From the NCBI GenBank assembly GCA_903822245.1, contig CAIJOE010000121.1:1-7954 (forward strand): DNA of 7,954 nucleotides. Reading direction: 5' to 3'. The notes beneath the pieces were generated by a model. The model was not told where the DNA came from. It searched no databases and saw only the letters and a list, made by a program, of their open reading frames with translations. The stretch is from an uncultured Actinomycetes bacterium. Lineage in GTDB: Bacteria > Actinomycetota > Actinomycetes > Nanopelagicales > Nanopelagicaceae. Shown one piece after another: positions 1-6,046 of the stretch. A program made the translations under genes and the position numbers. Numbering within the stretch: the first letter of the stretch is position 1; every line of letters starts with the position of its first letter.

Positions 1-1
1 A

Positions 2-787
2 CCACGTGACCCTAATGATGATCGTGATGTTATTTTGGAAATAAAAGCAGGAGTGGGCGGGGATGAGTCAGCACTATTTGCTGGCGATCTTTTGCGGATG
101 TATCAACGATATGCCGAGAAGCACAATTGGAAATGCGAAATCATTGACTATGCCGAGTCTGAAATGGGCGGCTATAAAGAACTTTCTATGGCGATAAAGT
201 CAAAGGGCGTTGCCGAACCTGGTCAATCGCCATATGCCAAACTAAAGTTTGAAGGCGGCGTTCACCGCGTCCAGCGAGTTCCAGAAACTGAAAGCCAGGG
301 ACGTATTCATACTTCTGCCGCCGGGGTTTTGATCTTGGCTGAAGCTGATGAAGTTGATGTTGAGATTCGCCAACAGGATTTACGAATCGATGTTTATCGC
401 TCTTCTGGTCCTGGTGGGCAGTCTGTAAACACCACTGACTCAGCCGTGCGTATCACTCACATTCCTACGGGTGTTGTGGTCTCATGTCAGAATGAAAAGT
501 CGCAATTACAAAATAAGGAATCAGCAATGCGTATTTTGCGCGCCAGACTGCTCGCCCATGCTCAAGAGCAGGCAGATGCCGAAGCAGCAATTGCCCGTAA
601 ACAGCAAGTTCGCACCGTAGATCGCTCCGAGCGAATTCGAACCTATAACTATCCAGAAAATCGTCTAAGTGATCACCGAGTTAACTTCAAGTCTTCAAAT
701 CTAGATGCGGTCTTAAATGGCGATCTAGAACCAGTAATTGATGCTCTTCTTGAAGCAGACAAGGTCGCAAAGCTAGCTGCGAATTAA
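2..787 (+). CDS. prfA: Peptide chain release factor 1, 5' end outside window
   Basis: Cytoplasmic class I release factor that reads UAA and UAG in the ribosomal A site and triggers hydrolysis of peptidyl-tRNA. The reading frame is open from base 2 (PRDPNDDRDV...), well upstream of the TTG at 35, so the TTG is an internal Leu codon and not the start. 261 residues are visible; by comparison with the roughly 360-residue family about 95 N-terminal residues lie left of the window. Visible: the GVGGDE segment that opens the central domain, the stop-codon-reading PxT motif as PET (bases 281-289), and the catalytic GGQ (413-421) in SSGPGGQSVNTTDSAVR. The GGQ glutamine is the methylation target of the enzyme encoded next. 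The wording around HTSAAGVLIL and CQNEKSQLQNKE is the actinobacterial form. Stop TAA at 785-787, one base before prmC. Identification is secure. Confidence 0.97.
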   Translation, partial: PRDPNDDRDVILEIKAGVGGDESALFAGDLLRMYQRYAEKHNWKCEIIDYAESEMGGYKELSMAIKSKGVAEPGQSPYAKLKFEGGVHRVQRVPETESQGRIHTSAAGVLILAEADEVDVEIRQQDLRIDVYRSSGPGGQSVNTTDSAVRITHIPTGVVVSCQNEKSQLQNKESAMRILRARLLAHAQEQADAEAAIARKQQVRTVDRSERIRTYNYPENRLSDHRVNFKSSNLDAVLNGDLEPVIDALLEADKVAKLAAN

Positions 788-788
788 G

Positions 789-1634
789 ATGACAGTTAAA
801 GAACTTTTGAAGTTTGGCAAAGAACAACTTGCCACAAAGAATATCGGCCCAGTTGATGCGGAATTATTGCTTGCCAACATACTCGGTGTTAACCGGATGG
901 AACTCCATGCTAAGACCATTGAATTAGATGATGAAAGTGAAAAGGAAAGCAAGGAACTCTATTCCAAAGCAATTGCACAACGTCTTACCGGAATGCCCAC
1001 GCAATATATTGTCGGCAATGCCCCATTTAGATACTTGGAATACGAGGTGGGCCCTGGAGTATTGATCCCTAGGCCAGAAACAGAATTGTTAGTAGATGAA
1101 GTACTCCATCAATTAAATACCTTTGCCGAGCCAGTAAGTGTGGTCGATCTTGGCTCAGGCACTGGAGCAATTGCAATTTCTATTTCCTCTGAAACTGCGG
1201 GAAAGAAAGATGTCCACGTAGTTGCTGTGGAGAAATCAGCTGATGCTCTTATTTGGCTAAATAAGAATGTTGCCAAGCACGATGTGAACGTAAGAATTGT
1301 TGAAAGTGATGCCAAGAGCGCTCTTGAAGGAATCAAATGTGATGTGGTTGTGGCTAATCCGCCTTACCTGCCAGATGGTGCAAGAGTCCCACAGGAGTTA
1401 ATTTTCGAACCAGCGATGGCGCTATTTGGTGGACCAGCAAATGGAATGTCGGTTCCAAGTGAATTTATTGAGGCTGCTGCCAGATTGTTAAAGAGTGGTG
1501 GGTTATTCGCCATCGAGCACAACGAGGTCCAAGGCCCACTTATTGCTGAGCAGCTAGCAAGAGATTTTGAATCTATTGCCTTGCATAATGACTTAACCGA
1601 TCGCCCACGCTTTACGACTGCTCGTCGTAAATAG
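789..1634 (+). CDS. prmC: Release factor N5-glutamine methyltransferase PrmC (HemK)
   Basis: SAM-dependent methyltransferase that N5-methylates the glutamine of the GGQ motif in release factors, raising termination efficiency. 281 residues, normal length. The N-terminal helical domain (about residues 1-75) recognises the release factor; the Rossmann-like catalytic domain follows, with SAM-binding motif I VVDLGSGTGAIAIS (from residue 118) and the diagnostic NPPY at residues 190-193, which binds the substrate glutamine amide. The segment GPGVLIPRPETELLVDEVL is also typical of PrmC. The start ATG lies one base after the prfA stop, with no clear ribosome binding site, so translation is probably coupled to prfA. 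prfA-prmC order is conserved in many bacteria. In many actinobacteria the next gene is the threonylcarbamoyl-AMP synthase (Sua5/YwlC); here it is a sugar catabolism gene instead. Confidence 0.96.
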   Translation: MTVKELLKFGKEQLATKNIGPVDAELLLANILGVNRMELHAKTIELDDESEKESKELYSKAIAQRLTGMPTQYIVGNAPFRYLEYEVGPGVLIPRPETELLVDEVLHQLNTFAEPVSVVDLGSGTGAIAISISSETAGKKDVHVVAVEKSADALIWLNKNVAKHDVNVRIVESDAKSALEGIKCDVVVANPPYLPDGARVPQELIFEPAMALFGGPANGMSVPSEFIEAAARLLKSGGLFAIEHNEVQGPLIAEQLARDFESIALHNDLTDRPRFTTARRK

Positions 1635-1642
1635 TTAAGGGG

Positions 1643-1656
1643 TAGGCTTAGCCATA
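1643..1656 (+). promoter_or_regulatory. Possible -10 element for leaderless ALDH transcript
   Basis: TAGGCT at 1643-1648 fits the TANNNT pattern of actinobacterial -10 boxes, and the ATG at 1656 begins 7 bases after it, where transcription would start. That is the geometry of leaderless mRNAs, common in actinobacteria. There is no convincing -35 hexamer. The competing explanation is a Shine-Dalgarno sequence AAGGGG at 1637-1642, but it sits 13 bases before the ATG, longer than the 5-8 bases seen at the other genes here. Tentative. Confidence 0.33.
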
Positions 1657-3173
1657 TGACCGCTACCTTTCAAGCCGCAGATCCAACAACTGGCCAAGTC
1701 TTTGGAAACTCATTTAACGAGAGTTCAGTGCAAGATGTATCAGCAGTAATTGCTAAAGCATCAAAAACGAAGCACACATATGGTGCAACCTCACCAGCAA
1801 AGCGCGCTGCAATCTTGCGAGCAATTGGCGCAGCTATCGAATCGCGGCGTGAAAAACTAATCGAAATTACTATGAAGGAAACTGCCCTTCCTAATGGTCG
1901 CTTAACTGGCGAACTATCTCGCACAGTGTTTCAGCTAGAACAATTTGCGCTTATGGTTGAATCCGGGTCGCATTACCAAGCAATTATTGATCTGCCAGAT
2001 AGTAATTGGGTCCCAGCAGCTCGCCCCGACATCCGAAAGGCGAATCAAAGCCTTGGCGTAGTTGGAATCTTTGCTGCCTCTAACTTTCCATTCGCATTTT
2101 CAGTAATCGGTGGTGATAGTGCATCTGCTCTGGCCGCAGGATGTCCAGTAGTTGTTAAGGCCCATCCATCGCATCCAAATACCTGTCAATTAATGCACGA
2201 AGCTGTTATTGAAGGCTTAGCAAAAGAAGGAATCAGCGCTGATGTATTTGGCATGGTGCAAGGTCTTTCTCCAGATATTACGCATGCAATTGTTAGCCAT
2301 CCAGAAATTACTGCCATTGGATTTACTGGTTCTGGACTTGTTGGAAAGATTTTGGTTGATGCAGCAGCAAAGCGTGAAGTACCAATTCCAGTATTTGCCG
2401 AGATGGGCTCGCTAAACCCGGTCTTCTTTACTCCTAAAGTTTTGTCAGAGAAAGCGGCTGATCTGGCTAAAGCTGCACTTGATTCAGCAACCCTAGGTTC
2501 TGGACAGTTCTGTACCAAGCCAGGAATCTTGGTCATCCCAACTGGGGCTGAAGGCGATAGTTTTATTGCTGAAGTTGAAAGTTACTTAGGAACTCTTTCA
2601 GTAGCGCCACTTCTAAATAAGGGTATTGCTAATCGATATGGAACATCGATCACAGCACTTGCAAAGAGCAGTAGCCTTAAAGTTATTTCAGGCAAGACCA
2701 CCGAAGGTGGATTTGGCGTGACACCGACTGTATTTGTTGTCGATTGTGCCAAGGCAACTCCAGAGCTTTTGGAAGAGCATTTTGGACCAACAACTGTAAT
2801 TATTCGTGCGCCCTATCAAGACTTTGTTTCAGTAGCTAGCAATATGGAAGGTCAGCTATGTGCTGGCCTGCATGCAAGTGCGGGAGAGCAGGTCAATGAA
2901 TTAACAGCTGCCCTAGCTGAGAAAGCTGGGCGCGTAATTTTGAATGGTTTCCCAACAGCAGTTGCAGTAACTGCTGCGATGCAACATGGTGGTCAGTGGC
3001 CATCATCATCTAGTCACACCACCTCGGTTGGCATAGATTCGGTCTATCGATTCTTGCGCCCGGTTGCGCATCAAGGATTTGCTGATGAACTTCTTCCACC
3101 AGCGCTTCAAAATTCGAATCCATGGAATATTTCGAGAACAGTTAATGGAAAAGTAAGCAAGGAGTCGATCTAA
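1656..3173 (+). CDS. Aldehyde dehydrogenase, 2,5-dioxopentanoate (alpha-ketoglutarate semialdehyde) type
   Basis: NAD(P)+-dependent aldehyde dehydrogenase of 505 residues, resembling the alpha-ketoglutarate semialdehyde dehydrogenases that oxidise 2,5-dioxopentanoate to 2-oxoglutarate at the end of oxidative pentose and sugar-acid pathways. Visible active-site elements: Asn143 in AASNFPF (oxyanion), Lys168 in VVVKAHPSHP (cofactor binding), GFTGSGLVG (Rossmann glycines), Glu249 in AEMGSLNPVF (general base) and nucleophile Cys286 in GSGQFCTKPG. The KETxLxxxRLxGELxRT stretch near residues 70-90 and the KAHPSHP wording are typical of this subfamily rather than of betaine or succinate semialdehyde dehydrogenases. 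It begins 21 bases after prmC and ends in a TAATG overlap with the SIS gene. The linked FAH-family and IlvD/Edd genes supply the two preceding reactions, which supports the substrate call. The family is certain; substrate and NADP+ preference are inferred. Confidence 0.87.
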   Translation: MTATFQAADPTTGQVFGNSFNESSVQDVSAVIAKASKTKHTYGATSPAKRAAILRAIGAAIESRREKLIEITMKETALPNGRLTGELSRTVFQLEQFALMVESGSHYQAIIDLPDSNWVPAARPDIRKANQSLGVVGIFAASNFPFAFSVIGGDSASALAAGCPVVVKAHPSHPNTCQLMHEAVIEGLAKEGISADVFGMVQGLSPDITHAIVSHPEITAIGFTGSGLVGKILVDAAAKREVPIPVFAEMGSLNPVFFTPKVLSEKAADLAKAALDSATLGSGQFCTKPGILVIPTGAEGDSFIAEVESYLGTLSVAPLLNKGIANRYGTSITALAKSSSLKVISGKTTEGGFGVTPTVFVVDCAKATPELLEEHFGPTTVIIRAPYQDFVSVASNMEGQLCAGLHASAGEQVNELTAALAEKAGRVILNGFPTAVAVTAAMQHGGQWPSSSSHTTSVGIDSVYRFLRPVAHQGFADELLPPALQNSNPWNISRTVNGKVSKESI

Positions 3174-3772
3174 TGGCTGATTTAACTAACGCATTTGCTG
3201 CAGCAAGAAATGCGCTCACAACCGAGATTGCCGCACTTGAAAGTTTTTCTAAGGATTTAGATTCCAAAATCACCGATGCTCTTGAAATATTGGTTGCTTG
3301 CAAAGGGCATGTAATAGTCACCGGGCTTGGAAAATCTGGCCTAGTAGGTGCAAAGATTTCAGCAACTTTGGCGTCAACTGGAACGCCTTCCTTCTTTATT
3401 CACGCTGGCGATGCATTGCATGGCGATTCTGGAGCGATTACTGAAGGCGACGTTGTTATTGCAATTTCCAACTCTGGTGAAACTGCTGAAGTGATTGCCG
3501 TTGCCAAGATGGCAAGGGGCTGGGGCAATAAGGTTATTGCTATTACTAGAAAGCATGCTTCAACTCTTGCAACTAACTCTGATGCGCTTTTAGATATTGC
3601 ATTTGAGAAAGAGGCTGATCCACTTAATTTGGCACCTACAACTTCAACAACCTTAACTATTGCTCTAGGTGATGTCTTGGCTTCAGCGCTTATGGCTTAC
3701 AAGAATTTCACAGCAGCAGATTTTGGCAAACGTCACCCAGGTGGCTCACTTGGTAAGGCAACCAATAGGTGA
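3173..3772 (+). CDS. Single-domain SIS sugar-phosphate isomerase, arabinose-5-phosphate isomerase-like (KdsD/GutQ family)
   Basis: SIS-domain protein of 199 residues matching the catalytic half of D-arabinose 5-phosphate isomerase, which interconverts D-ribulose 5-phosphate and D-arabinose 5-phosphate. All four residues I recall as catalytic in E. coli KdsD (Lys59, Glu111, Glu152, His193) are present at a constant offset of five: Lys54 (GLGKSG), Glu106 (NSGETAE), Glu147 (KEADPLNLAPTTST) and His188 (KRHPGGSLGK). The protein stops just after HPGGSLGK, where the two CBS domains of full-length KdsD or GutQ would start, so it belongs to the short single-domain form. Start ATG 3173 overlaps the ALDH stop by one base and has AAGGAG at 3159-3164. 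The stop overlaps the kinase start (GTGA). A KDO-lipopolysaccharide role is unlikely in an actinobacterium, and the neighbours point to pentose catabolism. The true substrate is unproven. Confidence 0.85.
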   Translation: MADLTNAFAAARNALTTEIAALESFSKDLDSKITDALEILVACKGHVIVTGLGKSGLVGAKISATLASTGTPSFFIHAGDALHGDSGAITEGDVVIAISNSGETAEVIAVAKMARGWGNKVIAITRKHASTLATNSDALLDIAFEKEADPLNLAPTTSTTLTIALGDVLASALMAYKNFTAADFGKRHPGGSLGKATNR

Positions 3773-4683
3773 GTGCTTTGGTAACAACTTTTGGTTCATT
3801 CATGATGGACCTAGTTGCATACACACCGCGTAGACCAAAATCGGGTGAAACTCTTCGTGGAACAAGTTTTTCGATCGCACTTGGTGGCAAAGGATTTAAC
3901 CAGGCAATTGCTGCTGGCCGAGCTGGAGTTAAATCGGCAATGCTAGGAAATCTTGGAACTGATTCTTTTGGTGATGATTTTATGGCTGGTTTTAAGGCCG
4001 AAGGAGTTCAAGCTAGCGATATTGAAAGATCAAAAGATCTTGGAACTGGCGTTGGACATATCTCAGTTCAGACTACAGATGGTGATAATTCAATAATCAT
4101 CATCCCGCAATCAAATGATTTAGGTGATGCCGCCTACATTGAGCGCCATAAGCAAACCATTATTGACTCCGATATCTTGTTATTGCAGCTAGAGCTTCCA
4201 ATTGAGGGAACAGTTCGCGCTGCGCAGATTGCTAAGGAAAATGGCGTGAAAGTAGTTTTAACTCCGGCGCCTGTAGCATCCCTTGATCCATATGTTGGTT
4301 TAGTTGATGTTGTGGTCCCAAACGAGGGAGAAGCGGCAGAGCTAACAGGTATTACTTCAAGTGTTCAAGAGCAAGCAAAGGCTCTTGCCAAGATGATGGG
4401 CTGCAAAGATATTGTGATAACTCTCGGGCCAAAAGGTGCTTATGTAACCGACGGGTCTAGAGGTGAATTCATTTCTGCGCCCAAAGTAGAAGCAATCGAT
4501 ACCGTTGGAGCCGGTGACACCATGTGTGCCAATCTTGCTGCTCGTTTGGCCCTAGGCGATGATATTTTTACTGCCGCGAAGTTTGGAATTTATGCCGCTA
4601 CGCTTAAAGTCACAAGAAAAGGCGCCGCAATGGCTTCACCAAAGCCAGAAGAAGTTCTAGCATTCATCAACTCAAGTAACTAA
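3769..4683 (+). CDS. rbsK: Ribokinase-family (PfkB) sugar kinase
   Basis: PfkB-family kinase of 304 residues, closest in overall look to ribokinase, which makes D-ribose 5-phosphate from D-ribose and ATP. Visible: the N-terminal sugar-binding stretch FGSFMMDLV (residues 8-16) with Asp14, the GGKGFNQA motif (39-46), LQLELP (the ribokinase QLE glutamate), VVPNEGEAAELTG, and the ATP/anion-hole signature DTVGAGD (244-250) with catalytic base Asp250. One oddity: the position of E. coli RbsK Asn14 (GSINAD), a ribose contact, is Met12 here. GTG start at 3769 overlaps the SIS stop by four bases, with AAGG at 3755-3758 and a 10-base spacer, so it is translationally coupled. RbsD follows after 10 bases. 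Ribose is the default substrate; D-arabinose or another pentose is possible given the SIS partner and the changed residue. Confidence 0.88.
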   Translation: MSALVTTFGSFMMDLVAYTPRRPKSGETLRGTSFSIALGGKGFNQAIAAGRAGVKSAMLGNLGTDSFGDDFMAGFKAEGVQASDIERSKDLGTGVGHISVQTTDGDNSIIIIPQSNDLGDAAYIERHKQTIIDSDILLLQLELPIEGTVRAAQIAKENGVKVVLTPAPVASLDPYVGLVDVVVPNEGEAAELTGITSSVQEQAKALAKMMGCKDIVITLGPKGAYVTDGSRGEFISAPKVEAIDTVGAGDTMCANLAARLALGDDIFTAAKFGIYAATLKVTRKGAAMASPKPEEVLAFINSSN

Positions 4684-4693
4684 GGGGAAATAA

Positions 4694-5089
4694 ATGAAAT
4701 ACACCGGAATCATCAATCGCGACATCTCTTCAATGGTTGCCCGCACAGGTCACTTCGATCGCATTGTTGTTTCAGATGCAGGTTTTCCTATTCCAGCAGG
4801 TGTTGAGTGCATCGATCTATCAATGGGACCAAATCTTCCTAAAGTGGTAGATGTTTTAAAGATGCTGACCCTAGAGCTTCCTATTGAACAATTTTGGTTT
4901 GCCGAAGAAATTCAACCAAGCAAAGATGGACGTGCAAAGGAACTATCAGCAATTATGACCAAGGCTGAATGCATTCCACTGCCACACGCTGAGTTCAAAA
5001 AGCTTGCTTATGGCGCTGTTGGAGTTATTCGTACCGGTGATTACCTTGCTTGGGGCAATGTAATGATCGCTTCAGGCGTTGCTTACTAA
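4694..5089 (+). CDS. rbsD: D-ribose pyranase (sugar mutarotase)
   Basis: RbsD/FucU-family enzyme of 131 residues, the exact usual length of RbsD. It speeds interconversion of the beta-pyranose and furanose forms of ribose, so that the furanose becomes available to ribokinase. Family residues visible at RbsD numbering: His20 (TGHFDR), Asp28 (SDAGFP), His98, Lys102, the VIRTG motif (111-115) and Asn122. The residue usually found as Tyr120 (TPYAN or TPYSN in RbsD) is Trp here (AWGN). Start ATG 4694 has AAGGGG at 4682-4687 overlapping the kinase stop codon, with a 6-base spacer. It is the last gene of the plus-strand run, and its stop codon lies in the 5' arm of a hairpin. Family identification is firm; sugar specificity is inferred from the adjacent kinase. 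Confidence 0.93.
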   Translation: MKYTGIINRDISSMVARTGHFDRIVVSDAGFPIPAGVECIDLSMGPNLPKVVDVLKMLTLELPIEQFWFAEEIQPSKDGRAKELSAIMTKAECIPLPHAEFKKLAYGAVGVIRTGDYLAWGNVMIASGVAY

Positions 5090-5110
5090 AAACTACCCTT
5101 TGTAGTTTTT
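5088..5110. terminator. Symmetrical hairpin shared by two convergent genes
   Basis: Perfect inverted repeat: 9-base arm AAAAACTAC (5088-5096), 5-base loop, arm GTAGTTTTT (5102-5110). It reads as a short stem with a U-tract on both strands, so it could end transcription of both the rbsD side and the FAH-family gene. The stem is A/T-rich with only two G-C pairs, so strength is doubtful. It overlaps the last two bases of the rbsD stop codon and the FAH gene stop (CTA at 5093-5095) plus its final codons. Confidence 0.5.
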
Positions 5111-5947
5111 GAAGTGGTTGGTGATCTCACCAATTCCTTCTATTCCCGTTACGACTTTCTCGCCACCTTTTAGATATCTAGCTGGCTTAAAGCCCATGCC
5201 AACTCCTTGTGGTGTTCCGGTATTGATGATGTCGCCAGCGCATAACTCCATTACTTGGGAGATATACCAAACGCAGTATGAGATATCAAAGATCATGTCA
5301 TTCGTATTTGAATCTTGACGAGTTTCACCATCAACTGTGCACCAAAGCCGCAGATTTTCTGGATTTGGCATTTCATCAGGCGTGACAATCCATGGCCCAA
5401 CTGGATTAAAGGTTGGGAATGACTTTCCCTTCACCCACTGGCCACCACGTTCTACTTGCCAATAACGCTCTGATACATCTTGGGAGACGGTGTAACCAAG
5501 GATGTAATCCTTGGCTTCAGCTGGTGACTTTAGATAAAGCGCACTCTTTTTCATAACTACACAGATCTCAACTTCATAATCTGTCTTCTCTGAATTTGGC
5601 GGAACTATTACATCATCGTTGCCACCAATAACAGTGTCCGGTGCCTTCATGAAAATGATTGGTTCTTTAGGAGATTCAGCGCCTGTTTCAGCTGCATGCT
5701 GGGCGTAATTAAGACCAACGCAAAGTGCCTTAGTAGGACGAGCTACTGGGGAGCCAAGTCGGAAATCTGAAATCTTTACTCGTGGGCGCGAGGAGAGGTC
5801 TAATTTTGCAACCTTCTCATATGCACCAGCTTCTAGTTCTACGCGGTTCCAATCTGCGATCACATCATCAATAAATACCGCCTCAGTATCGCTGACTATT
5901 ACAGCAGGCTTCTCACGGTTAAATTCACCAAGACGTGCGATGCGCAT
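5093..5947 (-). CDS. FAH-family enzyme, probable 2-keto-3-deoxypentonate dehydratase (or related sugar-acid hydrolase)
   Basis: Fumarylacetoacetate hydrolase superfamily protein of 284 residues, the bacterial single-FAH-domain type. Visible: GLNYAQHAAE (79-87) with the His84/Glu87 dyad, DYEVE (123-127) and Asp157 in SQDVSER giving the usual Glu-Glu-Asp divalent-metal site (125, 127, 157), KGKSFPTFNPVGPW (173-186), and NTGTPQGVGMG (242-252). Members of this group act on 2-keto-3-deoxy sugar acids. They include the archaeal 2-keto-3-deoxy-D-arabinonate dehydratase, which makes 2,5-dioxopentanoate, and the L-fuconate-pathway 2,4-diketo-3-deoxy-L-fuconate hydrolase. The linked pentonate-type dehydratase and 2,5-dioxopentanoate dehydrogenase favour the first reaction, but sequence alone does not separate the two. 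ATG at 5947 with AAGGGA (5953-5958, minus strand) and a 5-base spacer. Its stop is 3 bases from that of rbsD, tail to tail; the 5' side faces the dehydratase gene. Confidence 0.85.
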   Translation of the reverse strand: MRIARLGEFNREKPAVIVSDTEAVFIDDVIADWNRVELEAGAYEKVAKLDLSSRPRVKISDFRLGSPVARPTKALCVGLNYAQHAAETGAESPKEPIIFMKAPDTVIGGNDDVIVPPNSEKTDYEVEICVVMKKSALYLKSPAEAKDYILGYTVSQDVSERYWQVERGGQWVKGKSFPTFNPVGPWIVTPDEMPNPENLRLWCTVDGETRQDSNTNDMIFDISYCVWYISQVMELCAGDIINTGTPQGVGMGFKPARYLKGGEKVVTGIEGIGEITNHFKNYKG

Positions 5948-6046
5948 CTCATTCCCTTTCGACTATGTTTCTAGTAGATTTCACTTCAGATTGATCAGCC
6001 TACCAAAGTTTAAATACACAAGAGACCCGAAAGAGATTGGATATCC
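5948..6046. promoter_or_regulatory. Divergent intergenic region, presumed promoters for both flanking genes
   Basis: 99-base gap between the start codons of the minus-strand FAH-family gene and the plus-strand dehydratase, so promoters for both must lie here or within the genes. It is A/T-rich. On the plus strand TTGATC (5991-5996) and TACACA (6015-6020) have an 18-base spacer, which is a weak -35/-10 candidate. TGATCA (5992-5997) is a small palindrome, too short to call an operator. No strong inverted repeat of the LacI or GntR kind was found. Only the ribosome binding site of the FAH gene is clear. Confidence 0.4.

Noticed and set aside
35..37. TTG at 35 as the start of the release factor
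   Set aside because: The frame is open to the left edge and the upstream residues DPNDDRDVIL align with RF1, so this is an internal codon of a truncated gene.
5093..5947. Fumarylacetoacetase of tyrosine degradation
   Set aside because: True fumarylacetoacetases are longer, with an extra N-terminal domain. This is the short bacterial type, and no aromatic degradation genes are nearby.
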